A DNA stretch of 64,000 nucleotides, taken from Oryzias latipes. Its lineage: Eukaryota > Chordata > Actinopteri > Beloniformes > Adrianichthyidae. Every line of letters begins with the position of its first letter. Positions within the stretch are counted from its first letter, which is position 1. Below, piece by piece: positions 34,076 to 44,559 of this stretch. The stretch spans positions 2,104,619 through 2,168,618 of the forward strand of contig NC_019879.2 of NCBI RefSeq assembly GCF_002234675.1. The letters are read 5' to 3'. Under the pieces are notes generated by a model that was not told the DNA's origin, ran no database searches, and saw only the letters and a list, made by a program, of their open reading frames with translations. A program made the position numbers and the translations under genes.

Positions 34076-35395
34076 CATCTGCAGGACTGAAGCCAGGTTA
34101 CTGCTACAACTGCGGAGAAGACAGACACATAAAGACCAACTACAACAATGATCCAAATCCGACACTTAAAGTCACCAAAGACAGAGTCACCTCTTAGCTG
34201 AAACAGATACCTGAGCTATTCTCTCATCAGGACCTCGACTTTGGACAAACATCACATCCGTCTTCACGATGAGACTTCGTTTAAACATCGAGCTAGGCCG
34301 ATCCATCCTTGTGACATCGAAGCTGTTCCCACTGGTTTAGGGTCCTTCACCTTACTACCATGCAGATTTTTACCTGAGAGTAAAGAGCCGGACCTGCTAC
34401 CTTCAACCACTGTAGACCGACCTCAGACTCGGAGTCAGGGGCAGCTAGTTGTGGATACAGAGGAGTGTTTGAGTGATGAAGAGAAGTGGAGTTTTCCTCG
34501 TGTGTATTTCACAGCATGTGAAGTTCCATGACAGAGGCACTCTTCCGTTCATGTCTAAGACCGGACAAAGTCCAGTACCTGGACCTACCTTACCTGAAAG
34601 GAACTTGCCTGTTGGAAAGTCCTCAGAGAAGTCTGATGCTTATGATCCATCTTCGTCCAGTGGGAGGGAGCAAGAGGCTGTCTCTCGAGGACCTGGGGGA
34701 GAAGGAGAACTGGGACCAGGTGATGAATTACCAGAACCAGTAGTCCCTGTGGTTCCTGATATAAGGCAGTCTTTAGAAGTTGGTTGCCCAGCAGAGGCAT
34801 CACCCAGTGCGGCAACATCAGTTCCCAATCCTGCTGAGGCTCCCACCTGTTTTAGATTTTGAGAGTGCTATACAGGCCGTTGAGCCCGATTGGTCCATTC
34901 GTCACTCCACAATAGACGGACAACCACATCACTGTTTACAGTTTTCGGCTTTAGGACAACAGCTTATCTCTAAAGTGCAAATGCTTTTCCACTGTCTAGC
35001 TGGTGCCTGGGAGGGAGCTTTTAGCGCCCCAACATCTGGCCTCAAGTACCATGTCGATGTCATTTAACATGCACCGGAGTTGCATGGGTTTGAGAGGGGA
35101 GGGTGTAACCCAGGTGTTGCTCCTGACTTTGTTTAACCTGCTTGTCCCTTTGTGTATTTTTCTCCTTCATGGTAACTTTTTGTTTCCCACGGCGGGGATG
35201 TCATTTGGTCTCGTGGGTCGGTCGGCCAATCACGGGTCTTTATTTCGTGACGTCACAGCATCATGTGATGCGGCGCAGCCAATCACAAACACTTATTAGG
35301 GTGCTGGGATTCAGTAGTGTGAGAAGTGGTGGGAATGAGAGACAAGACAAAGGGGCCCTCTATCCAGTCCAAACACAGAATACTCACAAGTGATT
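34076..35395 (+). mobile_element. Ty3/gypsy fossil with gag knuckle, pol scrap and 3' LTR
   Basis: Deleted LTR retroelement on the plus strand. Parts: a CCHC zinc-knuckle of gag (CYNCGEDRH near 34101), the start of the reverse transcriptase region (HIRLHDETSFKHRARPI near 34250), a later coding scrap, a purine-rich tract (TTGAGAGGGGAGGG ending at 35103) and an LTR starting TGTAACCCAGG at 35104. The LTR carries two CCAAT-type boxes and a TGACGTCA-like site near 35250-35280. Its right end is uncertain, near 35390. Internally deleted, broken and old. Confidence 0.65.
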
Positions 35396-35708
35396 TTTGG
35401 GGGAATTTGGCCAGGTCCAAGTTGGTGACCTAGACCTGAACCTTCAGATGAGCCCCATCCTCCCGTCAGGCCGGTAGGGGGCTCTTAATAGCCCAGCTTA
35501 AAAGGACTTTCACCCAACTTATGCCCACACCATTGCCTCAGTGGACTACCATACAAATTGAATTCACGCATCCCAGTGTACGTAACTTCCTCTGAACTGT
35601 GGGCGAGTTGGTTGGAACTACTGTTGCATTTTTTTTTAGTTATGTTTAAATATTCCTATATCTACCTCATAGTAATTTTTATTATTTATTATTATGTATA
35701 AAAAATGA
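35396..35708. other. No gene seen
   Basis: About 310 bases between the LTR and duplication unit 3; the end is A/T-rich. It may hold more of the LTR. Confidence 0.35.
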
Positions 35709-37851
35709 GCAAGCAGCACTCCCTAAACACTGTGTCATACATATAAAGGGTTACTGGCTTCATCTAGGTTAGATCTTCTCAGGGCCATTAAAGTGTTTCT
35801 AACACTGGAAGTGTGGGCTGTAGAAGTTGGTCCCTATTTGTTGAGGCTTTGTTTGTTGAAAGGTTTGACAAGACCTTGGATGTTGCTGAGACATTGTTTC
35901 AACACCGAAGGACATTTGGGTTATTAATTTATTCATAATACATATACTCATTCACCACAATGTATTTTAATATGGTGTGTAGCTATTTTTTGCTAGATGA
36001 ATACTGGACATTTACACTGACTTGGTCCCCCAAGTCACCATGAAGTCACATAGATTTATCCAAATAGAATTGTTGGGTTGCTCAATGATGAAGTCTTCAA
36101 TAAGGATGAAGCCCCAGATGTATAAAGAAAGCAGTGAGAAGAAATAAACAACAAACCAGGGTTCAGTCTTCAGAGCTTCAAACAGGTTTGACAGGGTTGT
36201 TGCGAATCAAACAGGTATAAGGTAACAGGCCACAGCATACAGCACAAAGCCCTCATCTCTCACAAACATTCAATCCCCCAGCATCTTATTTCCTGACACC
36301 AGCCAACTACTGTTTTTGGGAGGAAATTTAGGACTACTCCCTGCCTAAAGTGCAAAACTGATAAAGAAAGAACTAAAAAAGCATCCCAAAAAATATAGAT
36401 CGACCATTGTCTTAGTATGACAGAGTTTTAGGGCCAGTAAACAAACAAAAAAAAAAATTAATTACGACTTACAATCTCGTAAATTTACGAGAAAGAAGTC
36501 ATAGATTAACGAGGAAAAAACACCAACGTTTTCCGTTTATTGGAGCCTAGCTTGAAGATGAAATATGTAATGCCTTTTGTGAAGCTTTATTTCCGGATGG
36601 GTTTAAAAAAAACGAACAGATACGGAACTTTTTGGCGACTCAAAATCAGATTATTGTCAGTGGAGCCGGCTTTCCGGGGTGTTGTTAAAGAGGAGTTTAA
36701 CAACACCCGCTGCAGCCCAAAGACCGCTGCATCCTTTATTTTGCTTTTCATTCACACACCCTGAAGTTCATTTGTCACCTTACGTCATCAACTGTCAACC
36801 GAACACCAATGCAAAAGTAAACAGTGTTACCTACGCCCCCTCCTCCAGATGAAACGTTCCGTTTCAACATAAAACAATAAAAAGGTATGAAAATAGTCTG
36901 TTATATTAGCATTAGAATGTTGAAAATGCCAAAAAGTGCTCCTCCTCCTCAGACAGAAGCATCACACAAACGTAGAGATCTTATCTTTGGTGGAGGAAGA
37001 AAGGATTGAAGTGGACAGCAGCCTGCAGGGATACCGATGGCTTCATCGGGAAGCAGAGACCCTGCAAACCACCCATCAATTAATAAAACATTAATAAATC
37101 GTAAATAAAACAAATGAGCTTCCAAACATTTGGAATGTTATCAATAAACATTCAGCTCACCTGTTCCATTGAGTTTAGTCGATTTGCTCTGCTACTGCGC
37201 GGCGTTCACTTGCTGCTGCTCTGTATGCTCACTTCCACTTTAATCTCGTCAATTTACAAGTTTTTTTCTTATAAATTTACGACTTAAAATCTTGTAATTT
37301 TACTTTTTTTTTTTTTGGTGGCCCTAAAACTCCGTCGTATAACAGAAAAATAACACCACAAAAAAAAAAAAACTAAAAAAACAGCAGAAGAAGGTTATTC
37401 TAGATTCTAGCAATGAGAGCTGATGGTTAGAATATTAAAAATTAATCGCTGTAAATATTTCATTTAATGTAATTTTTACAAGTGAAAAGCTTTTATATAT
37501 TTGAGTAAAAAATAATCTAATTGCTTGATGTGACCTCTTGCCAAATAATTCTTAAATTCAAGCATTGGGTCACAATGCAATTAAATATAATGATATACAT
37601 GATTGATTAATAGACTGTAATTTCAGGGTAACAATTTGATTTTCATATAAAATTAAGAACACACTGTAATTAGCCTCATAAAGGAAACTTTTTTATTGTA
37701 AAAATTTTACAAACTAGTTTTTCATAAACTATTCACCTATTTGTTAAAAAAAGTAGATGTATAAATGTGTAACTCTAAAAACATTTGCATTTTAAAATTG
37801 TCCTAAAGAGCTTGTATGGTTAGTGACACCAGCCTTAATATAGATAGAAAA
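35709..37851 (-). repeat. Duplication unit 3, downstream block
   Basis: Third copy of the block 3' of the minus-strand receptor genes, with both the far part (35745-36415) and the gene-proximal part (37405-37850). A 924-base element with terminal inverted repeats is inserted at 36416-37339. Confidence 0.75.
36416..37339. mobile_element. TIR element of uncertain superfamily, 924 bases
   Basis: Ends TATGACAGAGTTTTAGGGCC (left) and, reversed, TACGACGGAGTTTTAGGGCC: 18 of 20 bases match. Units 1 and 2 have an uninterrupted GTCTTAAYAG at this site, so the duplication is TA or TTA. Just inside both ends are further inverted strings around TCGTAAATTTACGA-like palindromes. No transposase frame is seen; a 74-codon frame at 36540-36764 has no recognisable domain. 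Confidence 0.65.
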
Positions 37852-38769
37852 TTACCAGTTATTTCTGCCTTTATATAATAACATCTTTAAGTGTTTATAG
37901 ATTTCTGTCATTTTTAGTCCATAAATGATTGGATTGCAAAGAGGATTGTACATGATCATTTGCAGTGTCATTACAAAACGAGCAGTCTTTGAGAAATTTG
38001 ACTCCAGCCTAATTATAATTATGTCATAAGTCATCAAACACGAATAGTTGATTAAAACCAGCAGGTGAGGTAAACAGGTCTCAGCAGCTTTTCTTCTGAC
38101 TTCTCTACAACTTTTATAAACCACTAAGAGAATCTTTACATATGTAAAAATTATGAACAGCATGGGAAGAATAACAATGTTAAACAGAGTAACTAAACCA
38201 AATGTTAACAGAGCTTTAGAACCTGCACAGAAAAGATAATTTATAGAATTGTTGCAGAAAATACCGTTCAATGTAAAGCTGCAAAGCTTTGACTTTACAT
38301 TTCCGACAACAGGAACAACAACGTGACAAACAGGTGCAATCCAGGCCAATCCCAGTAAAATAAAGACAACTGTTTTTCTCATAATGATTGCATATTGCAG
38401 AGGTTTACATATGGACACATATCTGTCATAAGACATGGCTGCCAGCAGTAAGAATTCTGAACAACTGAATGAGTAAAAAACCAGAATCTGAAAGAGACAG
38501 GCTTGATAAGAGATGACCTGTTCATTAGATAAAAAGTCTGTCAAAAGTTTAGGGTAGATGTTTGTGCTGAAAAGAACAGAGTTAGTCAATAGTGCTGCAA
38601 TGAAAATGTACATAGGCTCATGAAGGTTCTTGTGAATCACAATCAGAGAAATTATTGTACAATTGCTGCAGACAATCAAAATATAAACAGTTAACATCAT
38701 AAAGAAATAAAAATACCTGTACTTTTCTATCTCCACATGACCTTTAAGACTTATGTATGTCACATTCAT
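37852..38769 (-). CDS. Odorant receptor (teleost, delta-group-like), copy C
   Basis: Intact 305-residue seven-helix receptor, the third minus-strand paralogue. Same landmarks as copies A and B: NVT at 2-4, LHEPMY at 49-54, C91, MSYDRYVSIC at 112-121, loop cysteines 163, 172 and 181, KAAETCLPHL at 227-236, NPIIYGLKM at 279-287. It shares FSCSEF at the head of TM3 with copy B but late TM6/TM7 text nearer to copy A. It is most different at the end of TM4 and the second loop (APVCHVVVPVVGNVKSKLC), where an extra cysteine at 148 appears, and at the C-terminus (KGRNNW). The mix of A-like and B-like stretches suggests exchange among the three. No damage is seen. Confidence 0.93.
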   Translation of the reverse strand: MNVTYISLKGHVEIEKYRYFYFFMMLTVYILIVCSNCTIISLIVIHKNLHEPMYIFIAALLTNSVLFSTNIYPKLLTDFLSNEQVISYQACLFQILVFYSFSCSEFLLLAAMSYDRYVSICKPLQYAIIMRKTVVFILLGLAWIAPVCHVVVPVVGNVKSKLCSFTLNGIFCNNSINYLFCAGSKALLTFGLVTLFNIVILPMLFIIFTYVKILLVVYKSCREVRRKAAETCLPHLLVLINYSCLMTYDIIIIRLESNFSKTARFVMTLQMIMYNPLCNPIIYGLKMTEIYKHLKMLLYKGRNNW

Positions 38770-38910
38770 ATTTATTCCTCAAAATGATAATGAAAAAACA
38801 GTAATTCAAACAATAATAAATCAGCACAGTGGGAAAAAAGCCTAAAGTTTGAAAGAGAACTGTTTTTGATCTGTGTTGTTGCTCAAACTGGAATCTGTTT
38901 ATGTCAGAGC

Positions 38911-38945
38911 TACTATATAACAGATCTATCTTACCCTCTAAGGGT
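38911..38945 (-). promoter_or_regulatory. Putative receptor promoter block, copy C
   Basis: Minus-strand inverted repeat ACCCT-TAG-AGGGT at 38933-38945 and TATA-like TTATATAGTA at 38911-38920, 142 bases before the ATG. The spacing to the ATG is longer than in A and B because of a short insertion near 38858-38872. Confidence 0.45.
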
Positions 38946-39047
38946 CTCATTTACTCTTTCATGAAAAAAAATGCTACCATGTAAACAAACTCATCATAAC
39001 AACCAAAATGAAACAAGGTTAAAGAAAGGTTGATCCTCTACTCAGCA

Positions 39048-39223
39048 CAGGTGCCAAGCTCCAGGCCTCAAGGGCCGGTGTCCTGCGTGTTTTCTAACCA
39101 ACCTGCATTGAAGCTCTTTATTGGCTAAACACACCTGATCCAGGTCATCAACAGCAGATGAGGCAGGATTTCTGAAAAACCAGCAGGAGGTCGGCCTTTG
39201 AGGCCTGGAGTTTGACACCCCAG
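39048..39223. mobile_element. Short hAT-like miniature element
   Basis: A 176-base sequence with ends CAGGTGCCAAGCTCCAGGCC (left) and, reversed, CTGGGGTGTCAAACTCCAGG, the well-known vertebrate GTGTCAAACTCCAGG-type hAT end. No clean 8-base duplication is seen. It sits where the unit 3 upstream flank breaks off (39040). Confidence 0.6.
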
Positions 39224-39230
39224 CTGAGAG

Positions 39231-40440
39231 GCTTAACACCTTTTATGCCAGCTTTGAAGGCTGGCATAAATCACTGAGGACAGTGTGACCCCTCCGGACC
39301 ACCTCTCCCCCACTACTGTCTTCTCTGTGACAGATACTCAATCGTTTCCGGAAGCAAAACCCACGGAAGGCTCCGGGCCCGGACGGCATCTCCCCTGCCA
39401 CCCTGAAACACTGTGCAGCTGAACTGGCAGCAGTCTTCACAGACACTTTCGAACACCTCCCTGGAGTCATGCCACATCCCAGCCTGCTTCAAGCTGTCCA
39501 CCATCGTCCCTGTCCCCAAGAAGCCCCGCATAACTGGTCTTAATAACTACAGGCCTGTGGCACTTAGGTCTGTAGTCATGAAGTCATTCGAGCGTCTGGT
39601 CCTCCCCAACCTCAAGTCCTTCACCTCCCCCCTCCTGGACCCTTTGCAGTTTGACTACAGAGCCAACAGGTCTGCAGAGGATGCTATCAACCTGGCCCTC
39701 CACTTCATCTTGCAGCATCTGGACTCCCTGGTACCTCTGCTAGGATCCTGTTCGTGGACTTCAGCTCGGCATTCAACACTGTCCTCCCTTCAATTCTCCA
39801 GGAAAAGCTTCTCCAGTCAAACGTGCCTGACTCCACTTACAGGTGGATCCCTGACTTCCTAATGGGCCGGAGCCAGTGTGTGCGGCTGGGGATGAATGTC
39901 TCCACCATCCCCTCTATCACCACAGGGCTGTGTACTTTCTCCTCTGCTCTTCTCCCTGTACACCAACTGCTGCACCTCCAGCCATGTCAAGCCGTGGTTT
40001 AGCATCAACAACCTGGAGCTGAACACCCAGAAGACAGTGAAAATGATAGTGGACTTCAGGAAAGTCACAGGCCCCTCACCCCCCCTCATCCTGACAGACT
40101 CTCCCATCACCAAAGTGGACTCTGTTCGTTTCCTCTGCACCACCATCACTCAGGACCTCAAGTGGGAGCCGTCCATCAGCTCTCTGCTCAAAAAGGCCCA
40201 GCAGGGGATTTTACTTCCTGCGGTAGTTGAAGAAAGCCAAGCTGCCAACCCAGATGATGGTTCAGTTCTACTCGGCCATCATAGAATCCATCATTACCTC
40301 CTCCATCACCGTGTGGTACGCTGGAGCTACAACCAGGGACATAAACAGACAGCAAAGTATTGTGCCCTCAGCTGAGAAGGTGATTGGCTGCAGCCTTCCA
40401 TCTGTCCAAGACCTATATGTCTCCAGAACCCGGGGGGCGT
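39231..40440 (+). mobile_element. Rex1-like LINE fragment, second subfamily
   Basis: Reverse transcriptase relic: RKAPGPDGISPATLKHCA near 39355, then PACFKLSTIVPVPKKPRI, NNYRPVALRSVVMKSFERL, DPLQFDYRANRSAEDAINLAL (39413-39720), VDFSSAFNTVLPSIL (39754-39800), PQGCVLSPLLFSLYTN (near 39920) and NNLELNTQKTVKMIVDFRK (near 40010). Frames change at about 39735, 39930 and 40200. The catalytic FADD box is absent: the text jumps from TNCCTSSH to VKPWFSINNLELN, so about 35 codons were deleted. It ends near LPSVQDLYVSRTR. A relative of the element at 22245-25405 but clearly a different lineage. Confidence 0.7.
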
Positions 40441-40750
40441 GCAGGTCGGATAGTAGCTCCACTTCTTCCAGGTCCTTGGAGGGGACCCCAAGGTGATCCC
40501 AGACCAGCCAAGAGACGTTATCTCCGTAGTGGGTCCTCAGCCCCCACCAATTGCCTCATGGAGACCCCAACTGGCTAAACCGCCAAGGTCCCATACCTAT
40601 AGGACCCCCCCCCCCCTCCTCCCACAGACAACCCCCCAGGAAGGGGCCACCCCCGAGCCCCTTGCCCACAAAGAAATGGAGTTAGCTCTGGGAGACCAGA
40701 GAGACTCAACTATTTCCAAGTTTCTTGAACTTTGGGCTGACATTTTCCTT
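40441..40750 (-). mobile_element. Rex3-like and L1 3' fragments
   Basis: Two scraps, both minus strand. 40441-40560 encodes DNVSWLVWDHLGVPSKDLEEVE, a diverged Rex3/RTE C-terminal text (compare 53420-53500). 40560-40750 holds the end of an L1 ORF2 (KMSAQSSRNLEIVESLWSP) followed by a GC-rich start of its 3' region with a C-run, as in L1-D. Confidence 0.55.
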
Positions 40751-41420
40751 ACTTACACCATAATGCTTGTTCCAAGTCCAACCATAAGTTGGAGACGTAG
40801 TAGGCAAGAACTGGATGGCGCATTCGTAGGGTTATATGTGGAGGAAGTGAAGAAGCCTTGGTTTTACCAAACATCTCCCGTAAATCATGGTAACACTCGG
40901 GAACTCATCTCGGGTCTCAGATTGCTGATGTGTATGATTTCTGCCAACTGGTTCATGTTGTTGTGTCAGGCCTGACGTCTTTCCTCCAGCAGATGACAGC
41001 ATCAGAATGAACAGTAGTGATCTTCTGGCCCCGGTAACTCAGAGAAAATGATATTGGATTAAAAAAATTCAGCAAAAAAGAGAAAGAAAATATGAAGTGT
41101 GGTGCAGGCATTTACTGCCCTTGTGGTACTGCTGCTGGAGGATGCTCAAATCGCACTGCAGGACCCCTACATTGTGTATGTAGCATTGACTTAACACTGA
41201 AACTGGTCGCTCCTGATCCGCTAATCACGTTTGGTGTGATCGAGCATTAACCTTTATCCCTTCCAGGTTCACAGGGTTTCCCCTTTCTTCTAATTTGCAT
41301 CCAAAGTCGCACTGGCAGCTGGAATTGTTATAAATTATAATATTACACATGTTTTCAATGAAATGAAACTATTACATAGAACTACTCTTCACGCATAACA
41401 TGTCAAAGAGTTAGGCAGCA
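40751..41420. other. No gene seen; upstream region of receptor D
   Basis: About 670 bases with no supported frame. The last part (41370-41420) has counterparts upstream of copy E (45475-45535). Confidence 0.4.
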
Positions 41421-41466
41421 CTCCAGAGATTAGATCCAGTGGGAGTTGGTCATGTTCAATAAAAAC
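41421..41466 (+). promoter_or_regulatory. Putative receptor promoter block, copy D
   Basis: CTCCAGAGAT at 41421-41430 is followed 38 bases on by AATAAAAA (41459-41466) and then GATTTCCGCTGGTTCAG. The same two boxes with near-identical spacing lie upstream of copies E and F. The first box resembles an EBF/Olf-1-type site and the second a TATA-like box; both readings are inferences. Confidence 0.45.
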
Positions 41467-41566
41467 GATTTCCGCTGGTTCAGCCAGTTCAGTCTGTAGC
41501 AGCAGACGAGAATCCACCAGCTGTGCAAAGAGTCGTCACAATAACAAAAAAGAGACCGCAGTTTTC

Positions 41567-42478
41567 ATGGATAACAGGTTGAACGTTACCCACATTACTC
41601 TGAGTGGGTATGTAGAAATGAGCAAATACAGATATCTTTATTTTTTCATAATGTTTGCGGTATATATTTTGATAATATGTGGTAACTCTGCAATTGTTTA
41701 CATAATCTGCAGCCACAAAGACCTCCATAAGCCCATGTACGTTTTCATTGCTGCTCTGTTACTGAACTGTTTAATTTATAGCACCACTGTTTATCCAAAA
41801 CTTTTGATAGACTTCCTGTCTGAAGAGCAAATCATTTCCTATTCTGCCTGCCTCCTTCAGTTTTTCATGTTTTACTCTGTCAGTGGTTCAGAGTTTTTAC
41901 TGCTTGCAGCCATGGCCTATGACAGATATGTGTCTATATGTAAACCTCTCAGATATGCGGCTATCATGACCAAAAGAATTGTGACAGCTTTGCTGATTTT
42001 AGCATGGACTGTACCTCCTTTTCATATGTCAGTTTTGACTATTCTAAACGCTGAAGCTAAAATCTGCAAATTTGATCTAAATGGAATATTCTGTAACAAC
42101 ACAATGTACAAAATTTACTGCTTGAGCTCAAGATCAGTGACTGTGATTGGCATAGTGGCTTTAGTAGATCTTGTAATTCTTCCTATGCTTTTCACAGTTT
42201 TTACATATGCAAAGATATTTATAATTTCCTATCAAAGTTGTAAAGAGTTCAGGAGAAAGGCTGCTGAGACCTGTTTCCCTCACCTGCTGGTTTTATTCAG
42301 TTTCTCCTGCTTGGTTTTGTATGATGTCATTATAGCTCGAGTGGATTCAGATATTCCCAAAATTGCACGATTAATTATGACATTGCAAATAATTCTTTAT
42401 CATCCTTTATTCAACCCATTTATTTACGGGCTCAAGATGAAAGGAATTTCTAAACACTTAAAAAGGTATCTACGTTGA
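41567..42478 (+). CDS. Odorant receptor (teleost, delta-group-like), copy D
   Basis: Intact 303-residue single-exon receptor. Marks: glycosylation site N6-V-T; TM1 about 24-48 with the classical GN at 39-40; LHKPMY at 53-58; C95 before TM3; MAYDRYVSIC at 116-125; second-loop cysteines 167, 176 and 185; KAAETCFPHL at 231-240; NPFIYGLKM at 283-291. It ends KRYLR. It is about 93 percent identical to copy E, but half of the differences fall in the first 34 residues. It belongs to the plus-strand subfamily, distinct from A-C (for example LHKPMY instead of LHEPMY, SEEQIISYSAC instead of SNEQVISYQAC). It is divergently arranged with copy C. No damage is seen. Confidence 0.93.
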   Translation: MDNRLNVTHITLSGYVEMSKYRYLYFFIMFAVYILIICGNSAIVYIICSHKDLHKPMYVFIAALLLNCLIYSTTVYPKLLIDFLSEEQIISYSACLLQFFMFYSVSGSEFLLLAAMAYDRYVSICKPLRYAAIMTKRIVTALLILAWTVPPFHMSVLTILNAEAKICKFDLNGIFCNNTMYKIYCLSSRSVTVIGIVALVDLVILPMLFTVFTYAKIFIISYQSCKEFRRKAAETCFPHLLVLFSFSCLVLYDVIIARVDSDIPKIARLIMTLQIILYHPLFNPFIYGLKMKGISKHLKRYLR

Positions 42479-42852
42479 GCTAAACGGTTTGTGACATGTT
42501 ATTCCTGTTTCATTTATAATTGAACCTTTGTATTGTAAAAAAGTCAAAAGAAAAACTTTTTATCGTACACATCACCGTCTTTCATTGCATAAAATCTTTG
42601 TATGGTAGAGAGATGTCTTCTGCTCTTTTAAACCTCCAAATTAAAAAGGAACATTTCAGAAATTCTACTAATTTTTACAGTAAACATGTATATGCTTGTG
42701 GAAAGTGAGGAGTGGCTGAAGTTTCACAGAGGAAGGAGAAAAAACCAGGTAAAACTGACTATTTAGAATGTGACTTGGTAGACTATACAAGATGTAATTT
42801 TAACAGTTTCCATTAAAATTGCTCAATTGAATTAAAATTGAGAGGGTGGTGT

Positions 42853-42970
42853 TAGGATTAATTGCATGTTTTTGGACTGTGGGAGGAGAAGTCCAAAAAA
42901 GGATCCAGCTGGGAATTGAACCAGGAACTTTTTTGCAAGAAGGCTAACCACTACATCACTGTGCAGCCCG
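42853..42970 (-). mobile_element. tRNA-derived SINE fragment
   Basis: Reversed, it begins GGGCTGCACAGTGATGTAGTGGTTAGCC (A-box-like part split here as TGATGTAGTGGTTAGCC), has a B-box-like GGTTCAATTCCC and ends with the conserved TTTGGACTGTGGGAGGA block in opposite order. Part of the body between these blocks is deleted. It is a common teleost SINE type. Confidence 0.6.
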
Positions 42971-43470
42971 TGGTTAAATACTTCCAGATAACTGGGAGTA
43001 TTTTGAAACTAGCTTTGCAGAGCTGACCTAAAATCTTTTTTTGCCTTTTAGTTTATGTTGTGATCTCAGTGCCTCAATATTTTTTGGATTAAAAAGAATT
43101 TATTGCATTTGCCAGTCTGAGCTGTGGTCCCTTGAGAAGAGCACAACAAGTAGGTGACACATTGATAGCAGGGCGGCGGAATTTACCTCTACTTGTAATA
43201 TCCCTTAACCACAGACCATGTTGGCCAAAGTGCTTAACAAATACAATACAACCATTAGAATATTTAAAAATGAAGTAAAGCTTACGAATCATTAAAAAGT
43301 AAAACAATAAATATACTCACTGTCGTGTCAAAAATGTTGCTGCCACTCCCTTGCACTTGCTACCAGTAGGCACCAGATAGTTTCAATCAAGGTTTGAGAT
43401 TCAAGATTCCAGATATTTGTCATCATTATGAGACATCATTGGGAGTGAGTTCCAAAACCGAGCAGTTAAA
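42971..43470. other. No gene seen
   Basis: About 500 bases of A/T-rich sequence with no supported frame. A repeat of AGTGAGTTCCAAA-like text near 43446 echoes 43618 in the neighbouring L2. Confidence 0.4.
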
Positions 43471-43479
43471 ACATCAACA

Positions 43480-44525
43480 ACTTAAATACATACACATTTA
43501 ATAAAAATACATAAACATAAAAAAGTTGTTACAGTGAAGAGGCCATTTGGAAGAGATGAGTTTTTAGTTTCGATTTGAAATGTGGGAGTGTGTCAGTGTT
43601 ACGGAGGTCAGGGGGGAGTGAGTTCCAAAGTCGAGGAGCAGATCAACTGAATGCCCTGCTCCCCATGGTGATAAGACGGGTGGAGGGGACAGAAAACTGG
43701 ATAGAGGAGGTGGAGCGGAGAGAGCGAGCAGGTCTGGTCAGAGAGATAGGGAGGTGCAGGGTTGTGAAAGGCTTTGAATGTGTAGAGCAAGATTTTGTAT
43801 TGAATACGGTATGGGATGGGGAGCCAGTGAAGCTGTTGAACGATAGGTGTGATCTGGTTGATGGAGGAAGTGCGTGTGATGATACGAGCAGCTGAATTCT
43901 GAACCAGTGGAGAGTTTTTTGTGGGAGACCAAACAGAAGAGTTACAGCAGTTCATGCAGGAAGTGATGAGGCTGTGTACGAGTACAGCAGTGGACAGAGG
44001 AGTGAGGGAGCGCTGTTGACGTTGAATGTTACATAGATGGAAGTAGGCAGATCGGGTGATGTTGTTTATGTGGGAAGTGAAATAGAGACTACTGTCAAGG
44101 ATGACACCCAAACTCTTTACCTGAGGGGAGGGAGAGATGCTGGAACCGTTGATGGAAAGAGAAGTAATTGATCTTGCTCAGGGTGGATTGGTGCCCATCA
44201 GAAGAAATTCAGTTTTATTGCTATTGAGTTTAAAAAAAGTTCGAGGTGAATCAGGATTTTACTTCATTCATGCAGTTAACAGGTGCTAATGTGGGCAGTG
44301 TGGAGTTTGGTTGGCTAGAGAGGTAGAGCTGGGTGTCATCTGCATAGCAGTGGAAATGGATGTGATGTTTCTGGAAAAATTGTCCAAGCAGAAGAAGGTA
44401 GAGGATGAAGAGGAGGGGACCCTAAGGAACACCAGTTGTGATAGGGACAGAATGAGAAGTGAAGGATTTCAGTTGAATAAACTGAGTACGGTCAGAAGGT
44501 GGAGGCTGTTTGAGTCCAGGTACTC
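43480..44525 (-). mobile_element. L2 LINE fragment
   Basis: Minus-strand relic of the same L2 lineage as 14928-18288. It starts in the reverse transcriptase (PITTGVP near 44440, [13 protein letters not shown] near 44340) and continues to the C-terminus (MGVILDSSLYFTSHINNITRS at 44111, VQNSAARIITRTSSINQITP, QLHWLPIPYRIQYKILL). Stops and frame changes are present near 44425, 44230 and 43700. 5'-truncated. Confidence 0.7.
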
Positions 44526-44559
44526 ATTGTCATGTTCTATAATCCAGTCTGAGATGATT

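Noticed and set aside
34473-34862. A 129-codon frame rich in P, S and E
   Set aside because: Inside the gypsy fossil at 34076-35395; no separate gene is supported.
36540-36764. A 74-codon frame as the transposase of the TIR element
   Set aside because: Too short, no catalytic motif, no similarity that I recognise.
40493-40975. A 160-codon frame on the plus strand
   Set aside because: Crosses the reversed L1 3' end and unrelated sequence; no recognisable domain.
42853-42970. A functional tRNA gene
   Set aside because: The tRNA-like boxes are part of a SINE with a deletion; no cloverleaf can be completed.
43575-43895. Plus-strand frame of 106 codons
   Set aside because: Antisense shadow of the L2 fragment.
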